A stretch of DNA of 64,000 nt from Spirochaetae bacterium HGW-Spirochaetae-1 (GTDB taxonomy: Bacteria > Spirochaetota > UBA4802 > UBA5550), in assembly GCA_002839375.1 (NCBI GenBank), contig PGXY01000012.1, positions 47,078-111,077 on the forward strand, in the 5' to 3' direction. This document shows, in pieces, positions 25,188 to 33,647 of this stretch. The notes beneath the pieces were generated by a model, which had not been told where the DNA came from, made no database searches, and saw only the letters and a list, made by a program, of their open reading frames with translations. The number at the start of each line of letters is the position of its first letter. Position 1 is the stretch's first letter. Position numbers and translations under genes: made by a program.

Positions 25188-26153
25188 GTGGGTAAAATCA
25201 TTTTAAAAATTCCGCGTCATGAAAAAACCGTTTCCGTTGAGGAAAAAGCCAGTCAACCTGATATCGCGCAGTGCGGTATGGAAACATATGAGGGAACTCC
25301 GCAGGATTGCCGCCTCATTGATTCAACGCCGCCCTCAGGATATCCCTTCGCACACTCTGCCGACCAGATCGTTCCCGAAGAAATTACTGCCGGTTTGAAT
25401 ACCGGTATCATTGGCGGAAAACTTGTATACTTACGCGAAGTTACCTCCACACAGGACATGGCTGAAAAACTGGCCCGCGAAGGAGCAATAGAGGGAACCA
25501 CGGTAATTGCTGAAAAACAGCTGGCGGGCAGAGGTAGAAGGGGACGAAACTGGATATCACCCTCAGGAGGCGGCATATATATATCTTTAGTTTTGAGGCC
25601 TGATATAAATCCGATTAATATTGCCCAGGTGCCCATGGCAGCCGGTGTGGCCCTGACAAAAACAATTGAACAGGTCACGGGCATACAGTCAAAAATTAAA
25701 TGGCCTAATGATATTATGATTGGAACCCGCAAGGTTGCGGGAATCCTGACAGAGATGAATTGCGAAGCAGACAGAGTTAACTACATTATTCTTGGAATCG
25801 GCATAAACGTAAATACCGGCATGCAAAACCTGCCTGAATTAATAAGGAACACCGCCACATCTCTCAGGGAACAGTCGGGCAGTGAGGTTTCCCGTATGGA
25901 ATTCATACGATGTCTGCTGTCACAATTTGAAGATATTTACAAAGAATTCATTGTTAATGGATTTTCCCCGATCTTAACTCAATGGAAACAACTGAACAAC
26001 ACTATCGGCTCTAAAGTAAGGGTATTTGATGACACCTGGGAGATCAGCGGAACAGCAGTGGATATTGATGAAGATGGGTCCCTTTTGGTTGAAACCGATA
26101 GCGGAGTAATTAAAAAAATAATCAGTGGAGATGTTTCACTGCGTAACCGGTAA
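25188..26153 (+). CDS. birA: Biotin--protein ligase with a frame-scrambled DNA-binding helix
   Basis: A 321-residue BirA-type protein from a GTG start. The catalytic part is intact: VTSTQDMAEKLA, the biotinyl-AMP loop GRGRRGRNWISP, KWPNDIMIG, KVAGILTE, GIGINVN, and the C-terminal SH3-like domain (GSKVRVFDDTWEISG). It ligates biotin to carrier domains such as the one at 29646. Residues 1-60 should be a winged helix. In the read frame residues 27-39 are AQCGMETYEGTPQ, but the +1 frame over 25264-25305 gives SRSAVWKHMRELRR, the textbook BirA recognition helix. A +1 slip near 25263 and a -1 slip near 25305 restore the frame, so the ligase is preserved while repressor function is probably lost (or there are two sequence errors). 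Confidence 0.9.
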   Translation: MGKIILKIPRHEKTVSVEEKASQPDIAQCGMETYEGTPQDCRLIDSTPPSGYPFAHSADQIVPEEITAGLNTGIIGGKLVYLREVTSTQDMAEKLAREGAIEGTTVIAEKQLAGRGRRGRNWISPSGGGIYISLVLRPDINPINIAQVPMAAGVALTKTIEQVTGIQSKIKWPNDIMIGTRKVAGILTEMNCEADRVNYIILGIGINVNTGMQNLPELIRNTATSLREQSGSEVSRMEFIRCLLSQFEDIYKEFIVNGFSPILTQWKQLNNTIGSKVRVFDDTWEISGTAVDIDEDGSLLVETDSGVIKKIISGDVSLRNR

Positions 26154-26308
26154 ATTTCATCGGCAAGGGTATTGTATCCGCTTCAAAACCGTTTATCATT
26201 TCTGATAGTTCCCTGCATAACGATGCTCTGACCTTTCACCGTATCTTATAAAAATGTATGAGAGCAGGAAAAAAGTACTCAGACCCCCCTATTAAATGAA
26301 AATACTTC

Positions 26309-26351
26309 TTTACAAAATCTAATTGGTCGGATAAAAATCCGTACAGTCGGA
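26309..26351 (+). promoter_or_regulatory. Promoter and TetR-type operator before the SDR gene at 26493 (site 1)
   Basis: TTTACA (26309-26314) and TAAAAA (26332-26337) form a weak promoter with 17-base spacing. The palindrome CGGATAAAAATCCG (26328-26341) covers the -10 box, and TCCGTACAGTCGGA (26338-26351) extends it as an alternating repeat. The same arrangement stands before the TetR gene at 27432. The rest of the 339-base gap 26154-26492 shows no gene. Confidence 0.72.
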
Positions 26352-26492
26352 ATGATATGCAAAAAGGTTAAATTGTACATGTATAGTGTTCAAGCAGTAA
26401 ACATGTGCTTTGACCTTGGGGATATCCGAAAGACTCATCGGATTGTAAGTCCGGTGGAAGATGGCTGATATGAAAACGAAGGGGAGACCGTC

Positions 26493-27302
26493 ATGGCGAT
26501 TTTCAGTGTCAAAGAGAAAAATACTATTATTACAGGGGCCTCATCGGGCATAGGCCGGGAGCTGGCTTTATGCTTTGCTGAAGCGGGCGCCCGTCTCTAC
26601 CTGGGATCTCATCCTTCAGAAGTTGAATCTCTTGCCGGGCTGGCTGATCGTATAGCGAAAGAATACGGCTCTACCCCCGGGATTTTTTCCGTTGACCTGA
26701 CATCGGAAAACGGCCCAGAGCAATTCTTTTCATCTGTTAAGAAAAGCGGGGCAGGGATCGATATCCTCGTAAACAATGCGGGTATAATGGCTTACGGGGC
26801 CTTTGAAAATCTCACACTGACTAAACAGGAAATGATTTTAAAGCTGAATGTCCTTGCATATATGAAGCTTATGCACCTGGCCCTGCCTGATATAATTGCG
26901 GCAAAAGGGCGTATTCTGAATGTTGTTTCAGTATCAGCCTTCCAGCCTGCGGTTTATCAGGCGGTCTACGGCGCGTCCAAAGCCTTTGTTCAGAGCCTGA
27001 GCGAGGCGGTATCTGAAGAGCTGAGAGGCACCGGGGTAAAGGTTTGTACGCTGAATCCACCCTATACAGAAACACCGCTGCTCCACGGCAGCGGGTTTCC
27101 TGACAAACTGCGGTGGTTCAAAATAGCCGGAATGGCCCGACCTGATGAGGTGGCCCGAAAAGGCTTTAAAGCCTTTGTCAAAGGCAAAGGGGTCTACATA
27201 CCCGGATTGAAGCACCACCTTCTTCACAGAATGCTGAACAGCATTCTTCCCCGCAGTCTGGTGAACCGTTTATCCAGGCTGGCATGCGGAAAGATTAACT
27301 GA
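26493..27302 (+). CDS. SDR-family oxidoreductase (DltE-like)
   Basis: A 269-residue short-chain dehydrogenase: TGASSGIGRELALCFAEAGA, NNAGIMAYG, a Ser in VVSVSAF, and YGASKAFVQ with the Tyr-x3-Lys pair. The C-terminus is basic and hydrophobic (GLKHHLLHRMLNSILPRSLVNRLSRL), suggesting membrane association. GGGGAG precedes the ATG. It shares its operator with the following TetR gene, so it is probably part of the regulon that also holds the carboxylase genes. Substrate unknown. Confidence 0.9.
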   Translation: MAIFSVKEKNTIITGASSGIGRELALCFAEAGARLYLGSHPSEVESLAGLADRIAKEYGSTPGIFSVDLTSENGPEQFFSSVKKSGAGIDILVNNAGIMAYGAFENLTLTKQEMILKLNVLAYMKLMHLALPDIIAAKGRILNVVSVSAFQPAVYQAVYGASKAFVQSLSEAVSEELRGTGVKVCTLNPPYTETPLLHGSGFPDKLRWFKIAGMARPDEVARKGFKAFVKGKGVYIPGLKHHLLHRMLNSILPRSLVNRLSRLACGKIN

Positions 27303-27361
27303 TATTAGAGGATGACTCTTGTTTAGTGGATTCAATTAATTTTATGCGGTAAAATTATTTC

Positions 27362-27404
27362 TTGACATAATCCGGCCAGTCGGATAATAATCCGGACAGT
27401 CGGA
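27362..27404 (+). promoter_or_regulatory. Promoter and TetR-type operator before the TetR gene (site 2)
   Basis: TTGACA (27362-27367) and TAATAA (27385-27390) are 17 bases apart. The palindrome CGGATAATAATCCG (27381-27394) covers the -10 box, flanked on both sides by TCCGGCCAGTCGGA (27371-27384) and TCCGGACAGTCGGA (27391-27404). The downstream sequence up to AAAAAGG is also shared with site 1, so the two control regions look duplicated. Autoregulation by the TetR protein is the simple reading. Confidence 0.78.
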
Positions 27405-27431
27405 TACTTGTACAAAAAGGATATATTAAGC

Positions 27432-28049
27432 ATGAATAGTAGCTCAGCAATAAACTTAAACCTGGAACTTGAGGACCTCAGAAAGGCCCAGATTCTGCAG
27501 GCAGCCCTTATAAAAATTTCTGAAATGGGAAGCGCCAATGTCACCCTCGATGATATAGCAAAACAGGCTGGAATGTCAAAGGGAGGGGTTGCCTATTATT
27601 ATAAATCCAAGGATATCCTTTGCAAAGAGGCCTTCAAAGAATTTTTCGTCCGCATATTCAGGCGCAGCAAAGAGACCTTGAGTGCGTGCTCTGACCCCCT
27701 GGGTAAACTTTTATCCTTCGGGTGGCTCTACAACTGGGACGACCCCGAGGTGAACCTGGGATATCCAATGCTTATGGACGCCATGGCCATGGCCGCACGA
27801 GATGCTGAATACCGGAAGATGTTTCACGAATGGGTTCAGGTCTGGGTTTCGATTCTCGGTGAAGCGTTGTCTGAAGGGATAAGTAAAGGAATATTTCCTG
27901 AAATGGATACTGACAATACGGCCCGTACAATTTCATCAATATATCATGGAATAGCTGTAAGATGGTACCTTGACCCCGAATCTCATACCAGTGAATGGGC
28001 TGTGGCTGCTTTTACGCACTCAATCACCTCTCTTTTGAAAAAAGGCTGA
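27432..28049 (+). CDS. TetR-family regulator of the carboxylase cluster
   Basis: A 205-residue protein. HTH region: QILQAALIKISEMGSANVTLDDIAKQAGMSKGGVAYYYKSKDILCKEAF. The C-terminal domain (TetR_C_6-like) has FGWLYNWDDPEVNLGYPMLMDAMAMAARD and a helical ligand pocket. ATG at 27432 follows AAGGATAT; an upstream TTG would place the start inside the operator. The tandem palindromes upstream suggest it represses itself and the SDR gene at 26493. A ligand related to the carboxylase substrate is likely but unproven. Confidence 0.92.
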   Translation: MNSSSAINLNLELEDLRKAQILQAALIKISEMGSANVTLDDIAKQAGMSKGGVAYYYKSKDILCKEAFKEFFVRIFRRSKETLSACSDPLGKLLSFGWLYNWDDPEVNLGYPMLMDAMAMAARDAEYRKMFHEWVQVWVSILGEALSEGISKGIFPEMDTDNTARTISSIYHGIAVRWYLDPESHTSEWAVAAFTHSITSLLKKG

Positions 28050-28115
28050 GAAATTCGGGGATACCTGTTATATATTCCGGCTTCAGCATATAGTCATGTC
28101 TGCAGTTCAGTAAAA

Positions 28116-28125
28116 CGAACGTTCA
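28116..28125 (+). promoter_or_regulatory. Short palindrome upstream of the carboxylase genes
   Basis: CGAACGTTCA contains the perfect 8-base palindrome GAACGTTC (28117-28124), 34 bases before the carboxyltransferase start. It differs from the CGGAT/ATCCG sites, so it may belong to another regulator. Only a weak indication of a site. Confidence 0.3.
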
Positions 28126-28157
28126 ATATTACAAATTTTAAGGGGGAGGAGAGTTTT

Positions 28158-29609
28158 ATGATGAAAGAAAAAACAGTAAGTTCCGCCGGTAGTAATGGTC
28201 CGCTGCAAATTGTCGATGAAACACTGCGCGATGGCACACAGAGTCTGTGGGGAATGATGATGAGCTATCACATGATAGAGCCGGTTCTCGGCGATATCGC
28301 TGAAGCCGGTTTTTACTCCATCAATGGGCCTTGGCATGGCGCGCAGCCACTGATCAGCGCACGCTTTTTTAAAGAAGATCCCAGGATTATGTATTCCATG
28401 TTCAGGGAAAAGCTCAAGAATTCGGATTCAAACATCAGATTAACCACTATGGGGCAGATGGTGACTGTCACGACTCCGCCTGAGAATAGAACAGTGGTAA
28501 AGACCTGTTATAATCAGATAAAAAGATGGCTGCCCAACATTAACGAGGCTGCGTGCATCTGCTGTACCCGGGATGAGATTAAAAATGAATTCCCCTTTAT
28601 CTTCCCCATGTTTCGGGAAATCGGGATAGAAACCATACCATATTTTGCCATCGGTCACGGACCCCGGCATAGCGACGAGTTTTATGCCGCTCAGGTAAAG
28701 GAAGTCGTTGATAAATACAAGCCGAAAAGCCTGTGCATCAAGGATGTGGACGGGCTGCTGACATCGGAGCGTCTCAGAACCCTCATTCCCGCCATGCAGA
28801 AGAATGCCAATGGCATACCTCTCGAGTTGCATGCCCACGGCATGAACGGCCTGCATACCTATAACGCGACAGTAGCCATGGAGCTGGGTGTCAGAATAAT
28901 TTCCACCTGTGTTCCTCCGCTGGCATACAGCTCTTCGCACCCTAACGTTTTCGATATCATCCGCAATGCCGAGGAACTCGGTATAAAACACGGCATCGAT
29001 GTGGATAAGCTGAATGCTGCATCGGAGCGTCTGACGGCAATCGGTAAGGCTTTTGGCCATCCCGTTAATAATTACCCTCTGCCCTTCGATCTGACATACT
29101 ATAAACATCAGATCCCCGGGGGCGTCATTTCCAATACGAGGACGCAGCTGGAACAACTGGGCATCCCGGAAAAGCTGCAGGATGTGCTGGAGGAAATCCC
29201 GCGTATTTTGAAAGAGATGGGGGACCCTGTCATGATTACTCCGTTCTCGCAGTACATTGTGACTCAGGCTGTTCTCAATGTGCAACTGGGACGCTGGGAG
29301 CAATGCATCGACGCCATGGTCGAGCATGCTGCCGGCCTTTTCGGTGTAGAAGATTCCTGTATTGCCGATATGGATCAAAATCTCAAAGACAGGCTTTTGA
29401 GTCTTCCCCAGGCCCAAAAGATAAAAGAGAAGGCTGCCAATATCGTCGGTTATGTAAATTCGGAACCTTCCGTTGAAGACATAAAGACAAAATTGGGCCT
29501 TTCACCCCATGTTTCAGACGAAGATTACACCCTGCATTTGATTTTGCTGGGTGAAGCGATGAAAGACGTCGTCCCGGGTGGGCCTGATGTGTATAAAAAG
29601 TATTTATAG
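28158..29609 (+). CDS. Carboxyltransferase subunit of a biotin-dependent carboxylase (PycB/OadA-like, divergent)
   Basis: A 483-residue TIM-barrel carboxyltransferase. Residues 19-30 VDETLRDGTQSL match the DTTLRDAHQSL motif (Arg24, Asp25, Gln28), CIKDVDGLL has the Lys that is carbamylated in the family (Lys195), and LHAH gives the two metal-binding His (225 and 227). After the His pair, however, the usual THDTSG becomes HAHGMNG, and the later SGGTSQPS region becomes LAYSSSHPN. The metal site is kept while the acceptor-binding loops differ, so the substrate is perhaps not pyruvate. It has no fused biotin domain; separate carrier and biotin carboxylase genes follow. GGGGGAGGAG precedes the ATG pair. 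Confidence 0.9.
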   Translation: MMKEKTVSSAGSNGPLQIVDETLRDGTQSLWGMMMSYHMIEPVLGDIAEAGFYSINGPWHGAQPLISARFFKEDPRIMYSMFREKLKNSDSNIRLTTMGQMVTVTTPPENRTVVKTCYNQIKRWLPNINEAACICCTRDEIKNEFPFIFPMFREIGIETIPYFAIGHGPRHSDEFYAAQVKEVVDKYKPKSLCIKDVDGLLTSERLRTLIPAMQKNANGIPLELHAHGMNGLHTYNATVAMELGVRIISTCVPPLAYSSSHPNVFDIIRNAEELGIKHGIDVDKLNAASERLTAIGKAFGHPVNNYPLPFDLTYYKHQIPGGVISNTRTQLEQLGIPEKLQDVLEEIPRILKEMGDPVMITPFSQYIVTQAVLNVQLGRWEQCIDAMVEHAAGLFGVEDSCIADMDQNLKDRLLSLPQAQKIKEKAANIVGYVNSEPSVEDIKTKLGLSPHVSDEDYTLHLILLGEAMKDVVPGGPDVYKKYL

Positions 29610-29645
29610 AGAAAATTTGCATAAGAAATCCGGAGGTAAAATTAT

Positions 29646-29909
29646 ATGAGTACAGTCAATGCAGATGGCCTTGTGCCTATTGAAGCATCGGTAAACAGTG
29701 TTTTTTATCGTCGACCCAGTCCTGGAGAACCTCCTTATGTGGAGGAAGGTGATCAGGTCAATGAAGATACCGTGGTATGTTTAATGGAAATAATGAAATG
29801 TTTTCGGTCCGTTAATGCCGGTGTCAAGGGAAAGGTAGAGAAGATTCTTGCAGAGAGCGGAAAGCTGGTGAAAAAGGGTGACGTATTGATGCTTATCAAG
29901 CCGGAGTGA
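29646..29909 (+). CDS. Biotin carboxyl carrier protein (short, variant biotinylation motif)
   Basis: An 87-residue biotinyl domain. SPGEPPYVEEGDQVNEDTVV and VKKGDVLMLIKPE are typical of the AccB C-terminal domain. The biotin-accepting Lys51 sits in MEIMKCF rather than the common EAMKM, keeping Glu-x-Met-Lys but changing the residues at both sides. The N-terminal Ala/Pro linker of AccB is absent, so the domain alone is made. It lies between the carboxyltransferase and biotin carboxylase genes and would carry carboxybiotin between them. GGAGG lies before the ATG. The ligase at 25188 probably biotinylates it. Confidence 0.93.
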   Translation: MSTVNADGLVPIEASVNSVFYRRPSPGEPPYVEEGDQVNEDTVVCLMEIMKCFRSVNAGVKGKVEKILAESGKLVKKGDVLMLIKPE

Positions 29910-30042
29910 TAATCCTGTCAATCCGGGAGCGGATATCCAGGCTGGTGGCTGTGAGCAATGGCCGCCAGCCTGATTAAAACGGACATGCGGCAAAACATCA
30001 GGGGATGATAAAATATTTTTTAATTTCGAGGGGAAGGGATTT

Positions 30043-31428
30043 ATGAAAAAAAGGAAAGTGCTCGTTGCCAACAGAGGGGAAATTGCCGTACGCGTTATCA
30101 GGGCCTGCAGGGATCTTGATATCGAGACCGTATTGGTCGTTTCGGAAGCCGACAGTGAAAGCATGGGCGCCACACTTGCCGATGAAGTCGTCTGTATCGG
30201 CCCTCCCCAGGTCACACTGAGCTATCTCAATATACAAAACATTATCAATGCGGCATTAGAGACCGGCGCCGACGCCATTCATCCCGGCTATGGTTTTCTT
30301 GCTGAAAATCCGGCGCTGCCGGAAGCATGTGAAAAGAACGGGATTATTTTTATCGGTCCCCGTTCGGAAACCATGAGACAATTGGGTGATAAAATACGCG
30401 CCAGAAGCCTGGCAAGGAAAAGCAATGTGCCCATGACCGAAGGCAGCAGCGCCCTGAGCGGTCTGGATGTCGTAGAAGCGGAAGTACGGAAAATAGGGTT
30501 CCCCGTAATTCTAAAGGCCGCTGCCGGCGGTGGCGGACGGGGTATGCGTATCGTCAAGGAAGAAAAGGACCTGAAAACTGCCTTTCATATGGCATCCAAT
30601 GAAGCGCTTCAGTCCTTCGGCGATGCGACTCTCTTCGTAGAGCGTTATGTGCAGAATGCCCGGCATGTGGAAGTACAGGTAATCGGAGATGCTTTCGGTA
30701 AAGTCATCCATGTGGGATTACGCGACTGTACCACTCAGCGGCGATACCAGAAAGTGATAGAAGAAGCTTCCCCCCATAATCTTTCCGATGATTTACGGAA
30801 TAGAATCCTGGATGCGGCCGTGGCTCTTGCCTCCAGTATCGGTTACAACAGTGCAGGCACGGTTGAGTTCCTTGTCGATAAAGACCGGAATGAGTTTTAT
30901 TTTATGGAAGTGAACACCCGTATCCAGGTTGAACACCCTGTTACCGAGGAAATTACCGGCATAGATCTGATCAAGGAACAGATTAACGTTGCCTTCGGAG
31001 CCGCTCTTTCGCTGGATCAGGATGATGTTGAATTCAAGGGCCATGCCATAGAATGTCGTATAACGGCCGAAGATGCTCAAGATGATTTTATGCCGTCGCC
31101 TGGTGATATAACCTGTTTTGACATGCCCGGCGGGAATTCTGTTCGCATAGACACACACTGTTATGAAGGATATACCATCAGCCCCTACTATGATTCATTG
31201 CTGGCCAAGCTGATTGCAACGGGCAATACCCGCGCGGAAGCTTTGGCGAATATGAAAAAGGCCCTGGCGGAATTCAAAATAGAAGGTATTCAAACGAATA
31301 TTCCCTTTCTGCAATTTGTGATCGAGCAGCCTGAATTTATTGCGGGAGATATAGATATCAAGTGGGTGGAGAATGCTGTTATGCCCGCGTTTCTCGAATC
31401 GATGCGGCAGGAGAGTCTGGCTAAATAA
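30043..31428 (+). CDS. Biotin carboxylase (AccC/PycA-like ATP-grasp)
   Basis: A 461-residue protein of standard length. VLVANRGEIAVRVIRACRDL at the start, HPGYGFLAENPAL, KAAAGGGGRGMRIV (ATP glycine loop), EVQVIGD, RDCTTQRRYQKVIEEASP, FYFMEVNTRIQVEHPVTEEITGIDL, and HAIECRI are all present. It carboxylates the biotin of the carrier protein with bicarbonate and ATP. It is the third gene of the carboxylase set; the following Cys-cluster gene begins about 50 bases later. Confidence 0.96.
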   Translation: MKKRKVLVANRGEIAVRVIRACRDLDIETVLVVSEADSESMGATLADEVVCIGPPQVTLSYLNIQNIINAALETGADAIHPGYGFLAENPALPEACEKNGIIFIGPRSETMRQLGDKIRARSLARKSNVPMTEGSSALSGLDVVEAEVRKIGFPVILKAAAGGGGRGMRIVKEEKDLKTAFHMASNEALQSFGDATLFVERYVQNARHVEVQVIGDAFGKVIHVGLRDCTTQRRYQKVIEEASPHNLSDDLRNRILDAAVALASSIGYNSAGTVEFLVDKDRNEFYFMEVNTRIQVEHPVTEEITGIDLIKEQINVAFGAALSLDQDDVEFKGHAIECRITAEDAQDDFMPSPGDITCFDMPGGNSVRIDTHCYEGYTISPYYDSLLAKLIATGNTRAEALANMKKALAEFKIEGIQTNIPFLQFVIEQPEFIAGDIDIKWVENAVMPAFLESMRQESLAK

Positions 31429-31480
31429 AACACTGTTGAGAGAAGATGAAAACGGTCGTGATACGACAATGGGTGGAAAA

Positions 31481-32194
31481 ATGGCGAAGCTCCTTTATCG
31501 CACTATTGAAAAAATCGAAGAGAAAGAAAATATCGGTCCCTTTGGAGAATGGCGCAGGGAATTCTGCGGACAATACCGTGAAGTTCTTATCCGGGCTCGT
31601 GATAAGATTTACAACGATCTCGAAAACAGGCTGGCCTCAAAAGGCGAGGAGATAACCTGCCGAAAGGGGTGCACCTATTGTTGTTTTCACTATGTGGCCG
31701 TGCCTCTGGCCCACGGCATAGTGATTGTTGATTATTTATATCAGAGAAAAAAAGTACTGAGAAAATTTATCGGGAATTACCAGCAGTGGTTTCATGAAGG
31801 CCATGCTGTCGCAAAGGCCATCGATGAAACCCGGATACATGCCTTCTCGTCATCCATGCCGATCGATGATATTATAGCCGTAACCAGGCCTTTTTCCATG
31901 AGGTATCTTGAGATGAACATTCCCTGTCCCTTTCTCGAACAGGATGCCTGTCTCATTTATGCCGTCCGGCCGCTGCCCTGTTCGGGCCATCATTCTGTCA
32001 GTCCTCCCGAGTGGTGTTCATTCGACAGAGATGAAGAACCCGTAATCCATCATCTCATTGCCGATGACGAAGACCTGCTGAGTTTCCTGGATCTGGCCGG
32101 TCCCCGGCTTATGGTCTATGAGCTTACTCTTCCAGTAATGATTTACCGGCTCCTGACCGAAGGCAGCGCATCGCTGATTCAATCGACTCTTTAA
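31481..32194 (+). CDS. YkgJ-type Cys-cluster (zinc/iron-chelating) protein
   Basis: A 237-residue protein with CRKGCTYCCFH, the C-x3-C-x2-CC signature of the YkgJ/UPF0153 family, and later cysteines in MNIPCPFLEQDACLIYAVRPLPCSGH. These usually bind a metal or Fe-S cluster. ATG at 31481 has GGTGG upstream and is chosen over ATG at 31469, which lacks a ribosome site. Its place between the carboxylase and the symporter suggests a part in the same pathway, but the family has no well-defined reaction. Confidence 0.85.
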   Translation: MAKLLYRTIEKIEEKENIGPFGEWRREFCGQYREVLIRARDKIYNDLENRLASKGEEITCRKGCTYCCFHYVAVPLAHGIVIVDYLYQRKKVLRKFIGNYQQWFHEGHAVAKAIDETRIHAFSSSMPIDDIIAVTRPFSMRYLEMNIPCPFLEQDACLIYAVRPLPCSGHHSVSPPEWCSFDRDEEPVIHHLIADDEDLLSFLDLAGPRLMVYELTLPVMIYRLLTEGSASLIQSTL

Positions 32195-32233
32195 ACTGAC
32201 TGCGGGTATTATTATTTTATAAGGAGTCTGAAT

Positions 32234-33634
32234 ATGATTTACCTTGCCATCATAGTCATATATTTTACCATAATGATTGCCATAGGTATCAGCAGCAGGA
32301 GATCCACCGGCAGTACTGAAGGTTTTTTTGTAGCCGGACGCAGAGGAAGCACGCTCTTCATCACAGGCTCACTGGTCGCTACTATTATCGGCGGGTCTGC
32401 AGTGATCGGTATGAGCGGGCTGGGTTTCAGCCGCGGCATTACCGGAGCCTGGTGGATGCTGGCAGGCAGTATCGGTCTGCTTGTGCTGGGTTTATTTTTT
32501 GCTGAAAAAGTAAGGGCTTATGCTCTATATACCCTGCCTCAACTTGTAGAAAAGCAATATGGCACTTCAGTATCGGTGGTTATTTCCGTACTGATAATAA
32601 TAGCCTGGCTCGGTGTTATAGCGGGACAGATTGTAGCGGCAGGACAGGTGCTAAGTGTTACCGGTATCGGTGATACTACATTGTGGATGATTATTTTCAC
32701 TTTAATATTCGTAACGTATACTCTGATCGGCGGCCAGCAGGCGGATATCAGGACCGATATACTTCAGGCAGTAGTGATCTTTTTCGGCATATTCAGCTGC
32801 CTTGTAATTGTGCTGGCTCAGATCGGAGGCTGGGGGGGGCTCGTGAGTGTTTTGCCCGCGGACAAACTGAGTTTCCCGGTGAGTTCCGGTTTCACCATGC
32901 CTGACCTTGTTTCATATTTGTTTGTCATAGGGCTGGTCTATGCAGCCGGGCCCGATATATATTCGAGGCTGTTCTGCGCAAAAGATGTCAAAGCAGCAAG
33001 GAACGCAGCTCTCTGGTCGGCATTCATAATCATACCCTTTGCACTGTCCATAACCGTTATAGGCATGAGTGCTTCGATACTTGTCCCCGATATCAGGCCT
33101 GATCAGGTATTTCCGACTTTACTCAGAGAACACTTGCCGGCGCCCATAGGCGGGCTGATACTTGCTGCGTTAATCAGTGCTACCATGTCTTCTGCCGATA
33201 GCTGCATAATGAGTGCAGGTACCATATTCACAGTAAATATTGTAAAGCATATATCACCGAAGGTATCTGAAAAACAAATGCTTGTGATTGCCAAATCAGG
33301 AATAGTGGTGCTGGGTATACTTTCATTATTGCTTGCACTGCTGCTGAAGGGAGTAATCAGTGCGCTTTTATTTGCCTACACGGTTTATTCGGGCGGGGTC
33401 ATAATCCCTGTTCTTTTCGGATTTTACAAAGACAGGTTTAAATTAACTTCCGCGGGAGCATTAGCATCAATTGTCGGCGGCGGGACGACTGCCATGGTTA
33501 GCAAGCTCGCCGGCATAAAATATATGGAACTCGGGGCGCTTTTCATAAGCGTTATCCTCCTTTTTGCGATCAGCAGCATCCATCACAAAATAGGCGATGC
33601 AAAAAATAAAAACAGCGGCACAAACATTTATTGA
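32234..33634 (+). CDS. Sodium:solute symporter (SSS family)
   Basis: A 466-residue protein with 12-13 membrane segments. The SSS pattern is clear: STEGFFVAGRRGSTLFITGSLVATIIGGSAVIGMSGLGFSRG, the GWWMLAGS-type region, LIGGQQADIRTDILQAVV, GLVYAAGPDIYSRLFCAKD, and LAALISATMSSADSCIMSAGTIFTVNI (sodium site Ser residues). It should import an organic solute, perhaps the substrate of the carboxylase or a related acid, with sodium. AAGGAGTCTG precedes the ATG. The 3' end is close to the outer-membrane protein gene. Confidence 0.93.
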   Translation: MIYLAIIVIYFTIMIAIGISSRRSTGSTEGFFVAGRRGSTLFITGSLVATIIGGSAVIGMSGLGFSRGITGAWWMLAGSIGLLVLGLFFAEKVRAYALYTLPQLVEKQYGTSVSVVISVLIIIAWLGVIAGQIVAAGQVLSVTGIGDTTLWMIIFTLIFVTYTLIGGQQADIRTDILQAVVIFFGIFSCLVIVLAQIGGWGGLVSVLPADKLSFPVSSGFTMPDLVSYLFVIGLVYAAGPDIYSRLFCAKDVKAARNAALWSAFIIIPFALSITVIGMSASILVPDIRPDQVFPTLLREHLPAPIGGLILAALISATMSSADSCIMSAGTIFTVNIVKHISPKVSEKQMLVIAKSGIVVLGILSLLLALLLKGVISALLFAYTVYSGGVIIPVLFGFYKDRFKLTSAGALASIVGGGTTAMVSKLAGIKYMELGALFISVILLFAISSIHHKIGDAKNKNSGTNIY

Positions 33635-33647
33635 TGCGGAGGTCCTC

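Noticed and set aside
28440..29417. A 325-codon minus-strand frame opposite the carboxyltransferase gene
   Set aside because: Antisense shadow with no family likeness and no ribosome site.
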